In this document: positions 22,726-34,083 of the stretch, one piece after another
Numbering within the stretch: position 1 is the stretch's first letter
How the letters are laid out: each line of letters begins with the position of its first letter
Assembly (NCBI RefSeq): GCF_010015585.1
Contig: NW_022985090.1
Coordinates: 207,347 to 256,898 of the forward strand
Direction: 5' to 3'
Length of the DNA: 49,552 nucleotides
Source of the DNA: Eremomyces bilateralis CBS 781.70
Taxonomy: Eukaryota > Ascomycota > Dothideomycetes > Eremomycetales > Eremomycetaceae
The notes under the pieces: generated by a model
Databases searched by the model: none
What the model was told of the DNA's origin: nothing
What the model saw: the letters and a program-made list of their open reading frames with translations, nothing else
Position numbers and translations under genes: made by a program

Positions 22726-25410
22726 CTACTCCCCGGCCCCGCCACTCGCCCTCCTCACCTCCTTCTTCATCCACTCCTTCAAACTCCTCCGCCTCCCTAT
22801 CCTCCCGCTCTCCGGACTCCCACCCCCACTCCCCGACGTCGACACTGACTTCGTACTCACACTCGGCGTCCGCTCCAACACCGCCGTCTCCTCGCTCTTC
22901 CGCGGACTCGGCGTCCGCGGCCGCGCCTTCGCTAACGTCGGCTTCTTCGTCGGGCTGGGGATCCGCGTGCGGCTCTTCTCGCGACTCGCCCGGTCGTCGA
23001 CGGCGCGCATGTTTCCGTCGTAGCTCGCGTCGAAGCTTGCGCCTGTGCCGATCGAGATGCCGCTGGCGTTGCTGTTTTGTCGACGGTTCATGTAGCGCTT
23101 CGCGTGCGGGCTGTTGGAGGCGTGGGACCGCCGCGCCGCTGCCGGCGCCGACTTTGCGTCCGGTTTTGCATCCGACTTCGTGGCTGACTTCGTCTCCGCT
23201 GTCGTCTTCTCCGGTGCCTACACTTGTCAGTCCCTAATCGAAAAGGGGCCAAGCGGGTACCGATGTCGAAACAACGACTGTGTATTTATTCGCTCCTGCT
23301 TACATTGCTCTCGGGAGGATTTTCGCTAACGACCTCCGCGTACGATAAGTTGCTTGTGGACGGATTCTCGCTAGCGACCTCCGCGTACGATGGGTTGTCG
23401 GAGACGAAGATGTGGGCAGGCGGGGATTGTTTGCTTTCGCGGATCTCGGACGCGCCGAAGGTGCCATAGGCGGAGTCGCCGGGGGCGAGGTAGGAGGAGC
23501 GGGAGATGGGGGCGTCGTCGTCGTGGGGGGTGTGGGTGAGGGTTTCTTGGACGGTGGAGGTAGTGGAGTCGACAGCGTCGGTGAGACTGCCTTTGGCGGC
23601 GGTGAGGATTTCGTGGGCGATTTGCGTGACGTGGGGGAGGGCATCCTGGACTTTCTCCGCGGCGTGCTGGCCGCCTTCGTGCAGCTTCTCGGCGACTTGA
23701 CTTCCCTTCTCTTTCGTCGCGTCCACCACCTTACCTCCGGTCTGCTTCGCCTCCTTTTTCACGTGTCTCCCCTGCTCCCGCACCGCACTGGGGCTCGCCG
23801 ACCGCGCCACCCGCTCCGCCGCCTCCACCACGCCTTCCTCGGCGCTTTCACCTAATCTGTTCAGTTCCCGATCGACAGCTCCAGCCGCCTCTTCAACGGA
23901 CCTTGATAACCTCCTTCGATGACTCCCGATACTCTGCTTCTCGTGCAGCTGCTTCGCGGCCGCATAGCGCCGGCTGTAACTTCGGATGAAGAACCGCACG
24001 AACAGCACCGTCAGCGGTGCCAGGTAGATCAGGTTCAACCACACCGCAAAACTCTGTCCCGCCGTGTCGATGCAGTCGACTTCCTGGTACACCGTCTCGT
24101 ATTGCGTCTGGAATCGCTCCTTCAGCTTCGTCGGCGCGTTCAAGATTTTCTGCGACGCCTCATGCGCGGGCACTTCAGGCATGGAGGGAAGGACATCGCC
24201 CGATCGGAGCGCGTTGTTGGCGAGGCCTTCTTCGCCGAACGCGCGGAGGATCCCGGCGTGCAGGAACGGGAGCCATTTGATCCCCGACGTCGCTGCCGAG
24301 GCCGCTGCCGAAAAGGCGGAGGAGACAGAGCTGGGGGCGGCCGTGGCAGCGGACGAGAGTGACGACGCGGCATTGACGGCCACTTGGATAGGTGTGGAGA
24401 CCGGGACCGTATACTTGACGAAGAGATGCAGTGCGGCGAAGGTGAATCCGACCAGGAACTGCGTGATTTGCAAGGTGGTCAGGGTACGCTTGATGACCTG
24501 CTTCACGGGGATCCGCAGGGCAGACAGGGTGTAGTAAGTGTACTGAACACTGTTAGCAGATGTGCCATTATGATTGAACACCGAAACTGACCATAAGCGC
24601 ATGGATGCCGGAGTTGATGAATGCAAAGATCCAAATCGGCGGCCCCATGTACCTAATGCCCGCCCACATGCAGAACATGGCCCCGGCATGATGATACGTC
24701 TGCAACGTGCTGCTCCGCTTCCCCTTCGCCAAAATGATCGCCGTATCCACCACCTCATAGAACTTGCTGAGATAGAACCACCACCCCCAAAACGCCAACC
24801 CCTCATTCCACAGCCGCCCGACATCACGCGAATCCGGCGACACCACCCCCGGCGCCACCACATCCTGCGCCAACTGGACCGCCGCGTTCTTCGACTGCCA
24901 GATCCCGCCCGTCACGTTGTAGTAGACCGCATCCCCGAACCCGCGCGGCCCGTGGATCTTGCACAACGCGTCCGCCGCGCCTGCAATCCCGTTCTCCGTC
25001 CGTAGCCCCGGCCACATCTTCCCCAGGAACTCGTACTCGCGATGCGACGGCCACGAATGGCGCAGGGCGCGTAGCATGGCGACGAAGGTCAGGGCGGAGT
25101 AGACGGCCAGCAGCACATTGTGCAGGATGACGAAAGCGTGGAAGGCACGGGTCTTGCTGATGGCCCAGGGCTTGAAGCCGCGGCGGCGGTTGACACCGTT
25201 GAGAGACACGGCAGTGATGGCGTAGAGGGTAGCGATGGTGATGGGCCATCTGACGTCGAGAACGGAGTTGAAGAGGGCCGGGGGAATGGTGAAGGGGGCG
25301 GCGAGGGTGCCGCTGGCGGACGGGGCAGGGAGCGCGGGTGGTTCGGGGGGTGGAGGGAAGGTGAAGAGGCTGAGGGGGGGGAGGCGGAAGGAGATGGAGG
25401 GACCGGACAT
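22726..25410 (-). CDS. ELO-family fatty acid elongase with long amphipathic/disordered C-terminal tail
   Basis: Exon 1 25410-24592, intron 24591-24543 (49 bp), exon 2 24542-23304, intron 23303-23218 (86 bp), exon 3 23217-22726; 849 residues. If the last intron is not removed, the protein would stop at 23286. The N-terminal half is a polytopic GNS1/SUR4 (ELO) condensing enzyme of the ER: FYEVVDTAIILAKGK, LQTYHHAGAMFCMWAGIRY and NSGIHALMYTYYTLSALR. The histidine box reads QTYHH where the textbook motif is HxxHH. After residue about 470 comes an Ala/Glu/Lys-rich stretch with LEA-like spacing, then a 45-bp tandem repeat encoding SYAEVxSENP, then a basic Ser/Pro tail. It should elongate very-long-chain acyl-CoAs with malonyl-CoA; the tail is atypical. 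Confidence 0.87.
23320..23405 (-). repeat. Tandem 45-bp coding repeat in the elongase tail
   Basis: Two adjacent units encode SYAEVASENPSTSN and SYAEVVSENPPESN. On the plus strand the shared core is GACCTCCGCGTACGAT. The repeat sits just before the second intron's donor, in a predicted disordered region. Confidence 0.8.
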
Positions 25411-28400
25411 GGTTGCGGTGGGGGGATATACCGGTGGAAGATGTAAGGAGGAGGGAGAGGGGAAGGAATGGAGAGATGGGAAGTGGTAGAGCGGTTGATA
25501 TTCCTCAATGCTGGGGTGGAGGGTTGATAAGTGTGTGTCGTGTGCGGGTCTAGGGACTGTGGCAGGGCTGCAAAGCCAATTGTTGCCAAGTCGATAATCT
25601 CAATTCATACAAGAAGGAAGGACATGTGAAAGAGAGCGATTTGCAGGATTCGGAAGGGATTTAAGTGTTGAGGAACGGAGACGGAGTGAAAAATGAGGTA
25701 GTGTTGTAGAGTGTGGAGTTGCAGAGGGTGAGGATTGTTTGGCGTTGGAGAAAACGGAAAGTTTCCCGCTTCCTCGTGTTGCGTTTGGCCGCTTTTTCTT
25801 CAACCTGGTGCTAGATTGTCAACGCCAGTGGGGAGACAGGAATTAATGACGTTGGTTTGGGTCGTGATAGGCACTGGGAGGCAAATGCGGTGATAGAATG
25901 ATACAATCATAAAATAATCGAATTCCAGAGATCTATACGGAAACCTTGGAACTGTGTCTCTCACCTGTTCCCGTATGCCTCTGCCTATTCCTATCAACAA
26001 GTAAATTCGGAATCTACTAATCTAGCTACCTAAGGTAATTAATCCATGCACAATTGATAAATTGAAGATTTCATCTACATACTATGTACAGTCCAGGCTG
26101 ACCATGGATACTTAAGCGTTCTCCTCTTCCCATTACCATTGGTAGAATCCTACAACCACATGCGAAATGCCTTCCTCCCCTGCCTCTGTCCCATCCAATG
26201 ATACAATCCATTTGTCGTATTTTCATGTGGAAGAACCGGGCACCATGACACTAACATCTGAAAACCATCTGTTTGAATGGTCCCCCCTTGGCTGAATAAT
26301 GAAGCTGTGAGGAATGGACGGGACATGGGCACATCGCCAACTACCGGACCCAAGTCCGTCGCATATTCCGTATCGCACATCGAAGCCTAGGATTCACCAT
26401 GTGCTTGGCGCCGTTGAAGTGGACCCTTGAGTTTGCGCGTCTCCGCCGTTTCGTGATGCTTGTTTGAAATCTGCGGACGGTAGGGACGGGGACAAGCGCT
26501 GATGGATGATGGTTCAAGCCTAAAAGAGGCGGAGATGCACTGCGGGTCAGGGTATTGCTGGTGTTTGGGCGTGATGGCTCGTATACAGATTAGAATACCG
26601 AGTCAATATTCATCAGATGTTGTCTCTTCAATCTTCCGAGGATCTGAATCCCTGAATGCGATACGGATGCTTGATTTGGGGGACGGGAATCCGATGGGAG
26701 GAAGATTCGTGGTCGCAGGGTCCAATCCATTCCGTCTACAAACATCGTCTCCCCAGCATTAAGAGCAGCCAAATCATCTCCAAATCACTGATGACCGAAC
26801 ACATCCAAACTAGCGAGACATATGCTCCGAAAAGAGGAGGATAAATATTACCTTGGTGCCATCCCCCAGATCAAATCAACGGCTATCACCAAATCCCTAA
26901 ACATCTCCGCGAGTCCCATCCCAACAACGTCACAGATGACATCAGTCCAGCATCATATCATGACCAGCAACTCTCTAGTGATATCAAACCCTTAAGGACG
27001 ACGCAGGGTCCAATTACGGTGATACAGATGTTCCTTGGGTGATTTATCTTCACGAAAATCACACCGTGATGCAAATCTCAATCCATCCAGCCCATATGCA
27101 CACGTCGATAATTCCTAATTTCCTACCATCTTGATATCCTCTCCTCCTATTCCTATCCCACCAACCAAAGTCAACATACAACATACTACCATCCATCACC
27201 CAACAATCCCGCGATCGTTCGCTTGCTGGGGATGTGGTGCTGATGAGAGTGATAGGTGTAGCTAGGTACTGTACCTACTTAGGCGAGGGGGCTGGAGTCG
27301 ATCGGGACTAGATCCGGAAGCTGGTCAACGTGCGACGCGGTTCATCGACAACGGCGTCGAGCGCATTATGTCGAAAGCGAAGACACCACGAAGAACCTGA
27401 AGGCATGGCGTATCGATGTGATGTCTCAGATCATGAAGGAGCTGCGTTCCAGAGAGGTCATGCTCCAAGATTGGTCGATCGTTCCCTTGTCATCGTTCTG
27501 TTCGTTCGATTCTATCGAGATCCGATGGCCCATTCCCAGCAGCGACCGATCCGGCGGTCTTCAACCAGTATATTCACGCTCCGCATATATGTCAACCGCT
27601 TCGTAAGTCACTCTTAGATCGGGCAGTTGGCCGGGCTAAGGCCAGGGATTTGGGGGAAGTCCGACACGTTTGCGAAGGGCATCTCGTTCGGGGAAGGGTA
27701 GAGGTAGGTAACAGGGAAGGTCTGAGGAATGGTCGAATGTTCTATTACGACTCCACGAGGGCTTAATCTTGCTCTACGGTAGTAATCCTTTAATTACCTG
27801 GCTAATTGAAGCGGTTTGTATGAAACATCTCCTGGATTCGGAGCTACGGCTTAGTATAATGTGTAGCGTACTAATAATGCCTTATGCCACGTGTCGGGGA
27901 CCTATCCGTCTATGGACTTTTGTACCCCCCCATGACGTAATAACCATCGTCTCAACCAACTTCCGTTGGAGGTTGATACAGTAAGGTGTAGGGTGGGCGT
28001 TGGACGCTGCGGTCCATCCACTCGAAAACTAATACCACGCGGCCCGGTTTGCCCCGGTTTCTCCCAGGCGCAATCCACATCACCACCCCAGAGCCCCCCT
28101 CAAATTCCACCACACCTCCAAAGCCCCCCGAAGTCGACGAAGAACCTCCACTCCCGCCACCACCTCCCGCCACCTCCCGCAACCCACCCCCCTCATGCGG
28201 AACGGGTGGCTGAAAGAGTGCGCCGTGAGGTTGAGGAGCGAGCTGTTGGTGGAGAAGGACCGGTGGATTTGTAGGCGTTGGTGGGGTGCGATGGTTGTGG
28301 GGAGGTGAGGGCAATGGTGTGGAGGAGAGGGAGGGAGGGAGGGATATGAGGCGGTGTTTGAGATGGAGGTAGGAGATGGGAGATGGGGTGATTGCTTGCG

Positions 28401-28551
28401 AATCTCGGACGGATGGAGACCGAAGTACGATTTCGATTTCGTCACTACCTTGGCCGCTATCTACCTCCACCCAGCACGAGTACAATCTGACGTAGATGAA
28501 CCGACGCAGGACGCAGGACCTTTGCCGATCGCCGATACCGATACGCGATCC
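25411..28551. other. 3.1 kb gene-poor gap with two weak coding-like remnants
   Basis: Starts upstream of the elongase gene (its promoter and 5' UTR) and ends at the PRP18 stop. Most of it is AT-rich with only short frames. Two stretches look faintly coding: about 27310-27606 (+), where two overlapping frames together resemble a helical protein, and about 28480-27990 (-), a proline- then glycine-rich frame containing VVMWIAPGRNRGKPGR. Neither matches a family I recognise and neither has a clean gene structure. A 15-base palindrome TAGGTACTGTACCTA lies at about 27264-27278. Confidence 0.4.
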
Positions 28552-29698
28552 TCAGCCCATCAACTGTAGCTGATCGTCTGGCGGCCACCGCGTCTGCGCA
28601 AACGTCAAGCAGCGTTTGATGCTCTGCAGGAATTTTCTCGTGATCTCGTCGCTCATGATGTGCGCCGTTTTATCGCTCTCGTGGAGTTTCTCGCGGGCCG
28701 AACGCTCGTGGATGCCGACCATGGTGACGCCGATGGGCCAGGCGCTGCAATGTATAGTTAGTTTACGAAGTCCAACGAACGGGGGGTGGTAGGAAGGAAA
28801 TAGAAAGGTCTGTCACTTACGCCTTGCCGATGCTCAGCCGCAGATACGCGTCATTCGCATCCACATATCGCCGCGCCTGCATATACCGCACGATCTCCAT
28901 AATCGGCTCCAAGATCCCATCATCCAACTCCTTCTTCTCCATCCGCTTAAACAATGGCTTCATGTCCTCCCGCGCCCGCACCATAGCCGAATACGCCGCC
29001 TTCCCCTGAAAGCTCTTCTGAACCTCCGCCTCGCGCGCCCCCAGCGCCGCCTCCCATTCGCTCAGCACCATCGTGAAGTAGCTCGCCAGCTGGCTGTATA
29101 CCACCTGCCGCCCGTCGTGGTCCGTCGGCATCGTTTCCCCGATTTTCATCTCCGCTTCTGGCACCAGCTTCAATGTCGTTGGAATCGGGCCAGTTGATAC
29201 CGTCACCACTTTTTGCCCGGTCAGTCGCTTATACCGCAGTCGCCGCGCCCGATCCCCCTCCCCAAACAACCGCACCGGCTCCCCCATCTCCCTCAACCCT
29301 TTCACCAGCTCCTCCTCATCCATCTCCCCCTCTTTCTCTCCCTCCTCCTTCTTCTCCTCCACCACTACCTCCGGCAACCCCAATCTTCTCCTCCTCTTTC
29401 TCTCCTTTTCTCTCTCCTCCTCTTCCCTCACCACACGACTCTCCTCTGCCAACCTCCTCCGCTTCTCCTCCCTCATCCTCGCCTTCTCCGCTTCATCCTC
29501 CTCGTATTTCCGCTTCTCCACGCGCTTCGTTTCGCGGGCCGCAGCGAGCGCTTCTTGCTCGGCGAGGTAGGCGGCTTCGCGTTGCGCTTCGAGCTCAGAG
29601 CGCTTGAGATATTTCTTTTGGTTAGGGCCGGTGGCGGGGGATTGGGAGGAGGATTTGGAGGCGGAGATTTGGGATTTGAGGAGGGAGGCGAAGTCCAT
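28552..29698 (-). CDS. PRP18: Pre-mRNA splicing factor Prp18
   Basis: Exon 1 29698-28821, intron 28820-28745 (76 bp), exon 2 28744-28552; 356 residues (human PRPF18 342). Start chosen at MDFASLLKSQIS, the conserved Prp18 N-terminus; the frame is open further up to 29950 but encodes a Gln-rich run unlike the family. Residues about 35-130 are a charged helix; the SFM motif follows (GEPVRLFGEGDRARRLR), then the five-helix Prp18 domain with QKSFQGKAAYSAMVRAREDMKPLFK and the conserved loop AAWPIGVTMVGIHERSAREK across the splice junction. Prp18 acts in the second catalytic step of splicing with Slu7, stabilising U5 contacts with the exons. Divergent from SAP18 (460 bp between starts). Confidence 0.95.
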
Positions 29699-30158
29699 GG
29701 TTGGGGTATGGGGATCGATGGATGGGGGGTCGTGGATGCAGCCGCTGGGCTGGATATAGAATGGGTTGCTCAAGTTGTTGGTGGGAGGTTGTAGTGTGTG
29801 AAATGTTATGAGTTCAAAGTGAAACCCACATGGTTGTTGACATTGTTGATGTTGTTGACGTTGTTGGAGTGAGAGATATGGTGTGAGTTTGAAGGGGGTG
29901 GATTCCTCCCCCGCGAAATCTTTCCACTGCAGAGTTCTGCCGAAGATCAACCGAACAACCTCACCTCTCGTCTTTCATTGATGTCACTGCGTTGCACCCA
30001 TTAAACCTTCGTCGCATCAGTGTATATCAGTTCTTCAGTCCTTAACTGTACCAAAGGTCATTCAGGTTTGCATAGTTGATGCTGGCCTAAAAGCCAATGC
30101 GCTCCTCCTCCTTCAACTGAGCACCTGTACTGTGCTCCGCACGCGCGATACATACGCA
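29699..30158. promoter_or_regulatory. Divergent promoter region PRP18 / SAP18
   Basis: 460 bp between two divergently transcribed nuclear genes. It contains an imperfect GTTGTTGAC/GTTGTTGAT iteration at about 29833-29868, within likely PRP18 5' UTR. No other motif is claimed. Confidence 0.5.
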
Positions 30159-30922
30159 ATGGCAGCACCACCAGCCAAGATCGATCGCCAGAAAACGACA
30201 CCTTTCCTCCTTAAACTATTCTACAGAACTGGTGGATATCACAGGTACCTCCCCCCTCACACTCTACACCATATCCCTCCGACCAGCCCGCAACTAACTC
30301 CTCTAGACTCGATGAATTCACCCCAAACAGCCCCCAACCTCCCCCCCCCCACCTCCAAATCTACACCTGGCCCACCTGCTCCCTCCGCGAACTAACCCAC
30401 CTCCTCACCGCTGCCCTCCCCTCCCTCCTCCCCTCCCCCGCCATCGGCACCCGCCTCACCTTCCGCCTCATCTTCCCCGACACCCGCTCCTCTGGCCCCG
30501 GCCCCCCACGCTACATCGCGAAAGACCTCGGAAGCGTGGTCATCGGCGCGGGCGGCCCCGGGGTCGAAGGAATTGAAGGCGCGACCACCGAAGACGAGAC
30601 GCGGAAGGCGCTGGAGAAGCTCGACGGCGATGCGGAGAAGACGTTGCAGGATGCGCGGTTCGTGATTGGGGATTATGTCGACTGTGCGGTCTTTCCGCCG
30701 TTGCCGAATGGGGATGTGGCAGCAGGATCGGCGCCGAGGTTTGCGGGACCGATGACGGGGGGCCCGGGGCGGGAGAATGGGTTTGGTGGTGGGCCGATTA
30801 GGCATGGGAGGGGGTTTCGGAACGAGGGGAGGGGTGGGAGTTTCTTGAGTGGGGATTGGAGGAGGGGAGAGGTACCGCCTGGGGGTGGGTTTCGTGGGAG
30901 GGGAAGGAGAGGGGGATATTGA
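30159..30922 (+). CDS. SAP18, Sin3-associated polypeptide / ASAP complex subunit
   Basis: Exon 1 30159-30244, intron 30245-30306 (62 bp), exon 2 30307-30922; 233 residues. SAP18 hallmarks: DRQKTTPFLLKLFYRTGGYHRLDEF at the N-terminus (split by the intron), LQIYTWPTCSLRELTHLL, LTFRLIFPD and FVIGDYVDCAVFPP. The ubiquitin-like SAP18 fold covers about residues 10-190, with a fungal insert rich in Gly and Glu (about 100-140). The last 60 residues are an RGG/GR-rich tail (RGRGRRGGY at the end), which suggests RNA binding. In animals SAP18 joins Sin3-HDAC and, with RNPS1 and Acinus, the ASAP splicing complex. Its divergent neighbour is also a splicing factor. Confidence 0.93.
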
Positions 30923-32418
30923 TGGCGTTTGGATGATATCGATCTGTTGCTTTGGTGGCGCACATGGCAAACGTCACTATGGGACGCAGATATTCTCGAT
31001 TAAATGTACCGCTTGAAGTCATATTTGCAGCGGGAACTACTAACTACTAGCCCTGGAAGGGCATGTACGATATTTTGTTAAAGAAATTCAAAACATTGAC
31101 GGACACAAGTTAAAAAAGGTACTAGCCAGACTCGAACCCATCTCTCACTCCTGCACTCAAATACCCCCTTAGTACCCCCTGTCCAAAACATAGCGTCCAA
31201 CCAAAGAGCAAAACTATAAAGCTTCGTGCGCCCTAGGTGACGGAGTCTCCCAGGCATTGAACAACCTCCCCACCCAGGTTTCTGGGTGTAGTGGAAGCGT
31301 CCTCGAGCGAACTCCAATTTTTCCAGCTAGTACTTGTCGGTATGGTGACACACCTTAGAGATGTGCTGCTGCTGAAGTGTTGTCACTACGCCATTCTACC
31401 ATTTCCCGCTGATAATTCAAGCTGCTTGATTAACTTATATATTGCATTTCATTCGCCCCCTTATTTATCACCTATTCAGTCCTATCTGATATTGATCTCG
31501 CTGCCTCTATTCTCGCTTGTCCTGTGTCGAGTGAATTCCAGTCCTTCCCTTCGGCTACCATACCTGCCCAGTGTATCATGATTTGCTGTCTACTACACCG
31601 GATTATGTCTGTCTCCTCTCCTTCCGAATTTGCCCGCTACCGGTTTTGCTTTCGACCTATCCTCATCTTCTGGCTACCAAGACCGCCGCAGTGCATTTGG
31701 GATTCCATGGTTTTGATTTTTACGTTCTGTACGCATGATGATCGCACTTGGAAACCATTATGAACTATGTTTGTTCTATGATTGGTTTGATACCACCTGA
31801 AAGCCCATTCTGCTACTGGTTGACTGTTAGATCCTTAATACGGAGGAGAGAGCATATACAACGCCAAGCAGAACCCACTGCCTACAAGATTCCTCCATCT
31901 TCCCACCCTATTCTTGCTTAATGCTGATGAGATATCAACATGTGTTGAGGGTAAAATAAAACTTTGAGGAGCGACTTCATGGAAGCTGTGGAGAGGGACA
32001 GGATACAATTGAGATTACTCTTCACCAATTAGATGCGATATGACCAGGCCTTCAGTATGGATTACGTGTTGAGGCGATTCATGATTGTGTGCTTCAGCAA
32101 CTGGAATACATAAAGGACGGAAGATACAAGTGAAGTAAAGCGAGTTTCTGACTTTCATGTAAGGAGATGATGAAAAGGACACGACACTCTAGACCGGCTT
32201 GACATATGTAAAAGGTTCCAACTTCGATGCAAAATCATATCTTTGGACGAGAGAAGGCACCTCATGCTGCATTATTCCTGGTGTCTTAGCGATAATGATT
32301 AAAACGATAAGATATTGGTCCAAAATATCAAGCGGCCCTTGGATTAGTGGATAGCTAATGGAATCTGCGGTAGGTAGGGGATCTGAAGGGGGTTTGGTTT
32401 AGACGAAGCTCCAGTTTC
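30923..32418. other. 1.5 kb intergenic region with a tRNA-like relic
   Basis: Lies between the 3' end of SAP18 and the 3' end of the amidohydrolase gene. Apart from the tRNA-like segment at 31118-31177 it has only short open frames and no recognisable domain. AT content is high from about 31400 on. Confidence 0.45.
31111..31177 (-). other. tRNA-like relic with B box and T-run terminator
   Basis: On the minus strand a 7-bp stem GGTACTA/TAGTACC encloses about 46 bases. The 3' half has GGGTTCGAGTCTGG, close to the RNA polymerase III B box, and the stem is followed directly by TTTTTT, a polymerase III terminator. The spacing is about 60 nt, too short for a nuclear tRNA, the T stem has mismatches and no anticodon arm is found. 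Best read as a decayed tRNA gene or tRNA-derived SINE piece. Confidence 0.3.
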
Positions 32419-34083
32419 TTACGTCCCGTCATCGAACACCTTTCGTCCACCGTACCATGTCTGTTGAACCTTCGCCGCCAACAACTTCTCTGGATTGTGT
32501 TCCATATCCACAATGACAAAGTCCGCCCGTAATCCAGCTTCGAGACTCCCTGTCCTCAAGTCATCGAAGCACGAATATGCAGCACCTCTAGTGGCCCCTG
32601 AGATGGCTTGACTGAGCTCGAGTGCTTCCTGGCGGTTGATAGGCGGGTAATTTCCCTCGGGATTCTTTGCTGATTTCCGTGTCGTTGCAACGTAGAGGTT
32701 ATGCAACGGAGCGTGGGGGGCAGTTGGGGAATCCGACCCCAGAGCAAGTGTCGCACCCTTATCTTGCATCTCTCGATATGCGAACGCGCGCTCCAGTCGA
32801 TGCGGCCCAAGTAGTTTCGGCCAGGCTTGACAAATGGATGGATCAGAGTGGACAGGTTGAATGGATGCTGTGATGCCGTACTTATGGAGGAGTTCGGCAT
32901 CTCCCGGAGATGTTAACTCCAAGTGCTCAATTCTCGGTCTCTTCTCTGGCTCGATGTGAGTTCCAATCGCGTCAATTGCCATTCGTACCGTAGCATCGCC
33001 GATCGCGTGGAGGGCACACTGCAATCCAGCTGAATTGGCCTTCTCAATAACCGGACTGAGCATCGATGGAGTCCAGACTGGATCGGTAGAGAGTCCATTG
33101 CTGGAATACGGTTCTAGTAGTCCTGCTGTGCAAGCATCGACTATACCGTCACAGATGACCTTGATACCGACAATGCGAAGATCCGGAGACGTTGTGCTAT
33201 TGTACTTCTTGTTTAGAGCAATCGCCCGTTCGACCTGAGCCACTCGAGGGGCATGACTTTCCTGGTCTTGCGGGTCTTTGTCTGGCCTGATCAGCCAGTA
33301 CGCCGAGATACTGACTGACAGAGGCCCGTCTGCCTCTCTTAAAGCAAGGAGCGCTTCCCACCCATTCTCGTCCATCGCCATATCCACCATGCCGGTATAT
33401 CCCGCCTCGTTGTAAGTCTTCATCGCACCCCGTAGAGCACCCAGCTTCTCATCCATAGTCGCGAGGTTGGCCAAATGCGGCCAAACGATCCCAAAGGTCG
33501 CTGCTTCCCCCAATAGTCCCGTCGCTTTGCCAGTATCGTCACGGTCAATTGTCCCGCCAGCGGGAGCCGTCAACTCGTCCGCTCCAAGCTCTTTTAGCGC
33601 AGCGGTGTTGCACCATACGAAATGCAGATCCTTGGAGTCGATATACACAGGCCGCGGATCGAGATCATCAAGCATGGTGGCTTTAGCTTCGGAATTTGTC
33701 ATGGAGTGCATCCATCCTCGACAGAGGATCCTATCCTTATCCGGATGAGCCTGCGCATAGTCCTTAATCCGCGTACGGATTTCTTCAAGGTTCGTGCATC
33801 CAGTTAAGTCGACCTTTTGGAGGGATTGTCCGAGGATGAGGAGATGTATGTGTCCATCGACGAAGCCGGGCAAGACGATTTTCCCTTTCAGATCGCGTAT
33901 TGAGGGATTCTTCTTTCTGATGTCGTCAATGCTCTGGTCGGATTTGGCGCCGATGCTTTCAATCAATCCATCTTTGATGAACATATAGTCGTGGAATACT
34001 GGGTCTTCTCCCCGAGGACCGGAGGTGAAGAACACTCCATTGATGAATAATGTGCCATTGCTGCTTGACGTTTGTAATTCCAT
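32419..34083 (-). CDS. YtcJ-type amidohydrolase (Amidohydro_3 family)
   Basis: Single exon, 554 residues from the first ATG (34083). Signs of the metal-dependent amidohydrolase superfamily: GKIVLPGFVDGHIHLL (HxH metal site, about residue 70-86), then WCNTAALKELG, the conserved VIGIKVICDG-like strand (IVGIKVICDG), ALHAIGDATVRMAIDA (metal His), RIEHLELTSP and LALGSDSPTAPHAPLHNLY (metal Asp), ending with ADFVIVDMEHNPEKL. YtcJ-like enzymes hydrolyse N-formyl or other C-N bonds; the substrate is unknown. No signal peptide, so cytosolic. It sits alone between two gene-poor stretches. Confidence 0.92.
   Translation of the reverse strand: MELQTSSSNGTLFINGVFFTSGPRGEDPVFHDYMFIKDGLIESIGAKSDQSIDDIRKKNPSIRDLKGKIVLPGFVDGHIHLLILGQSLQKVDLTGCTNLEEIRTRIKDYAQAHPDKDRILCRGWMHSMTNSEAKATMLDDLDPRPVYIDSKDLHFVWCNTAALKELGADELTAPAGGTIDRDDTGKATGLLGEAATFGIVWPHLANLATMDEKLGALRGAMKTYNEAGYTGMVDMAMDENGWEALLALREADGPLSVSISAYWLIRPDKDPQDQESHAPRVAQVERAIALNKKYNSTTSPDLRIVGIKVICDGIVDACTAGLLEPYSSNGLSTDPVWTPSMLSPVIEKANSAGLQCALHAIGDATVRMAIDAIGTHIEPEKRPRIEHLELTSPGDAELLHKYGITASIQPVHSDPSICQAWPKLLGPHRLERAFAYREMQDKGATLALGSDSPTAPHAPLHNLYVATTRKSAKNPEGNYPPINRQEALELSQAISGATRGAAYSCFDDLRTGSLEAGLRADFVIVDMEHNPEKLLAAKVQQTWYGGRKVFDDGT

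Noticed and set aside
27990-28485. Minus-strand gene downstream of PRP18
   Set aside because: Long frame is proline- then glycine-rich, overlaps other open frames, and has no recognised domain.
31118-31177. Functional nuclear tRNA gene
   Set aside because: About 60 nt, mismatched T stem and no anticodon arm.
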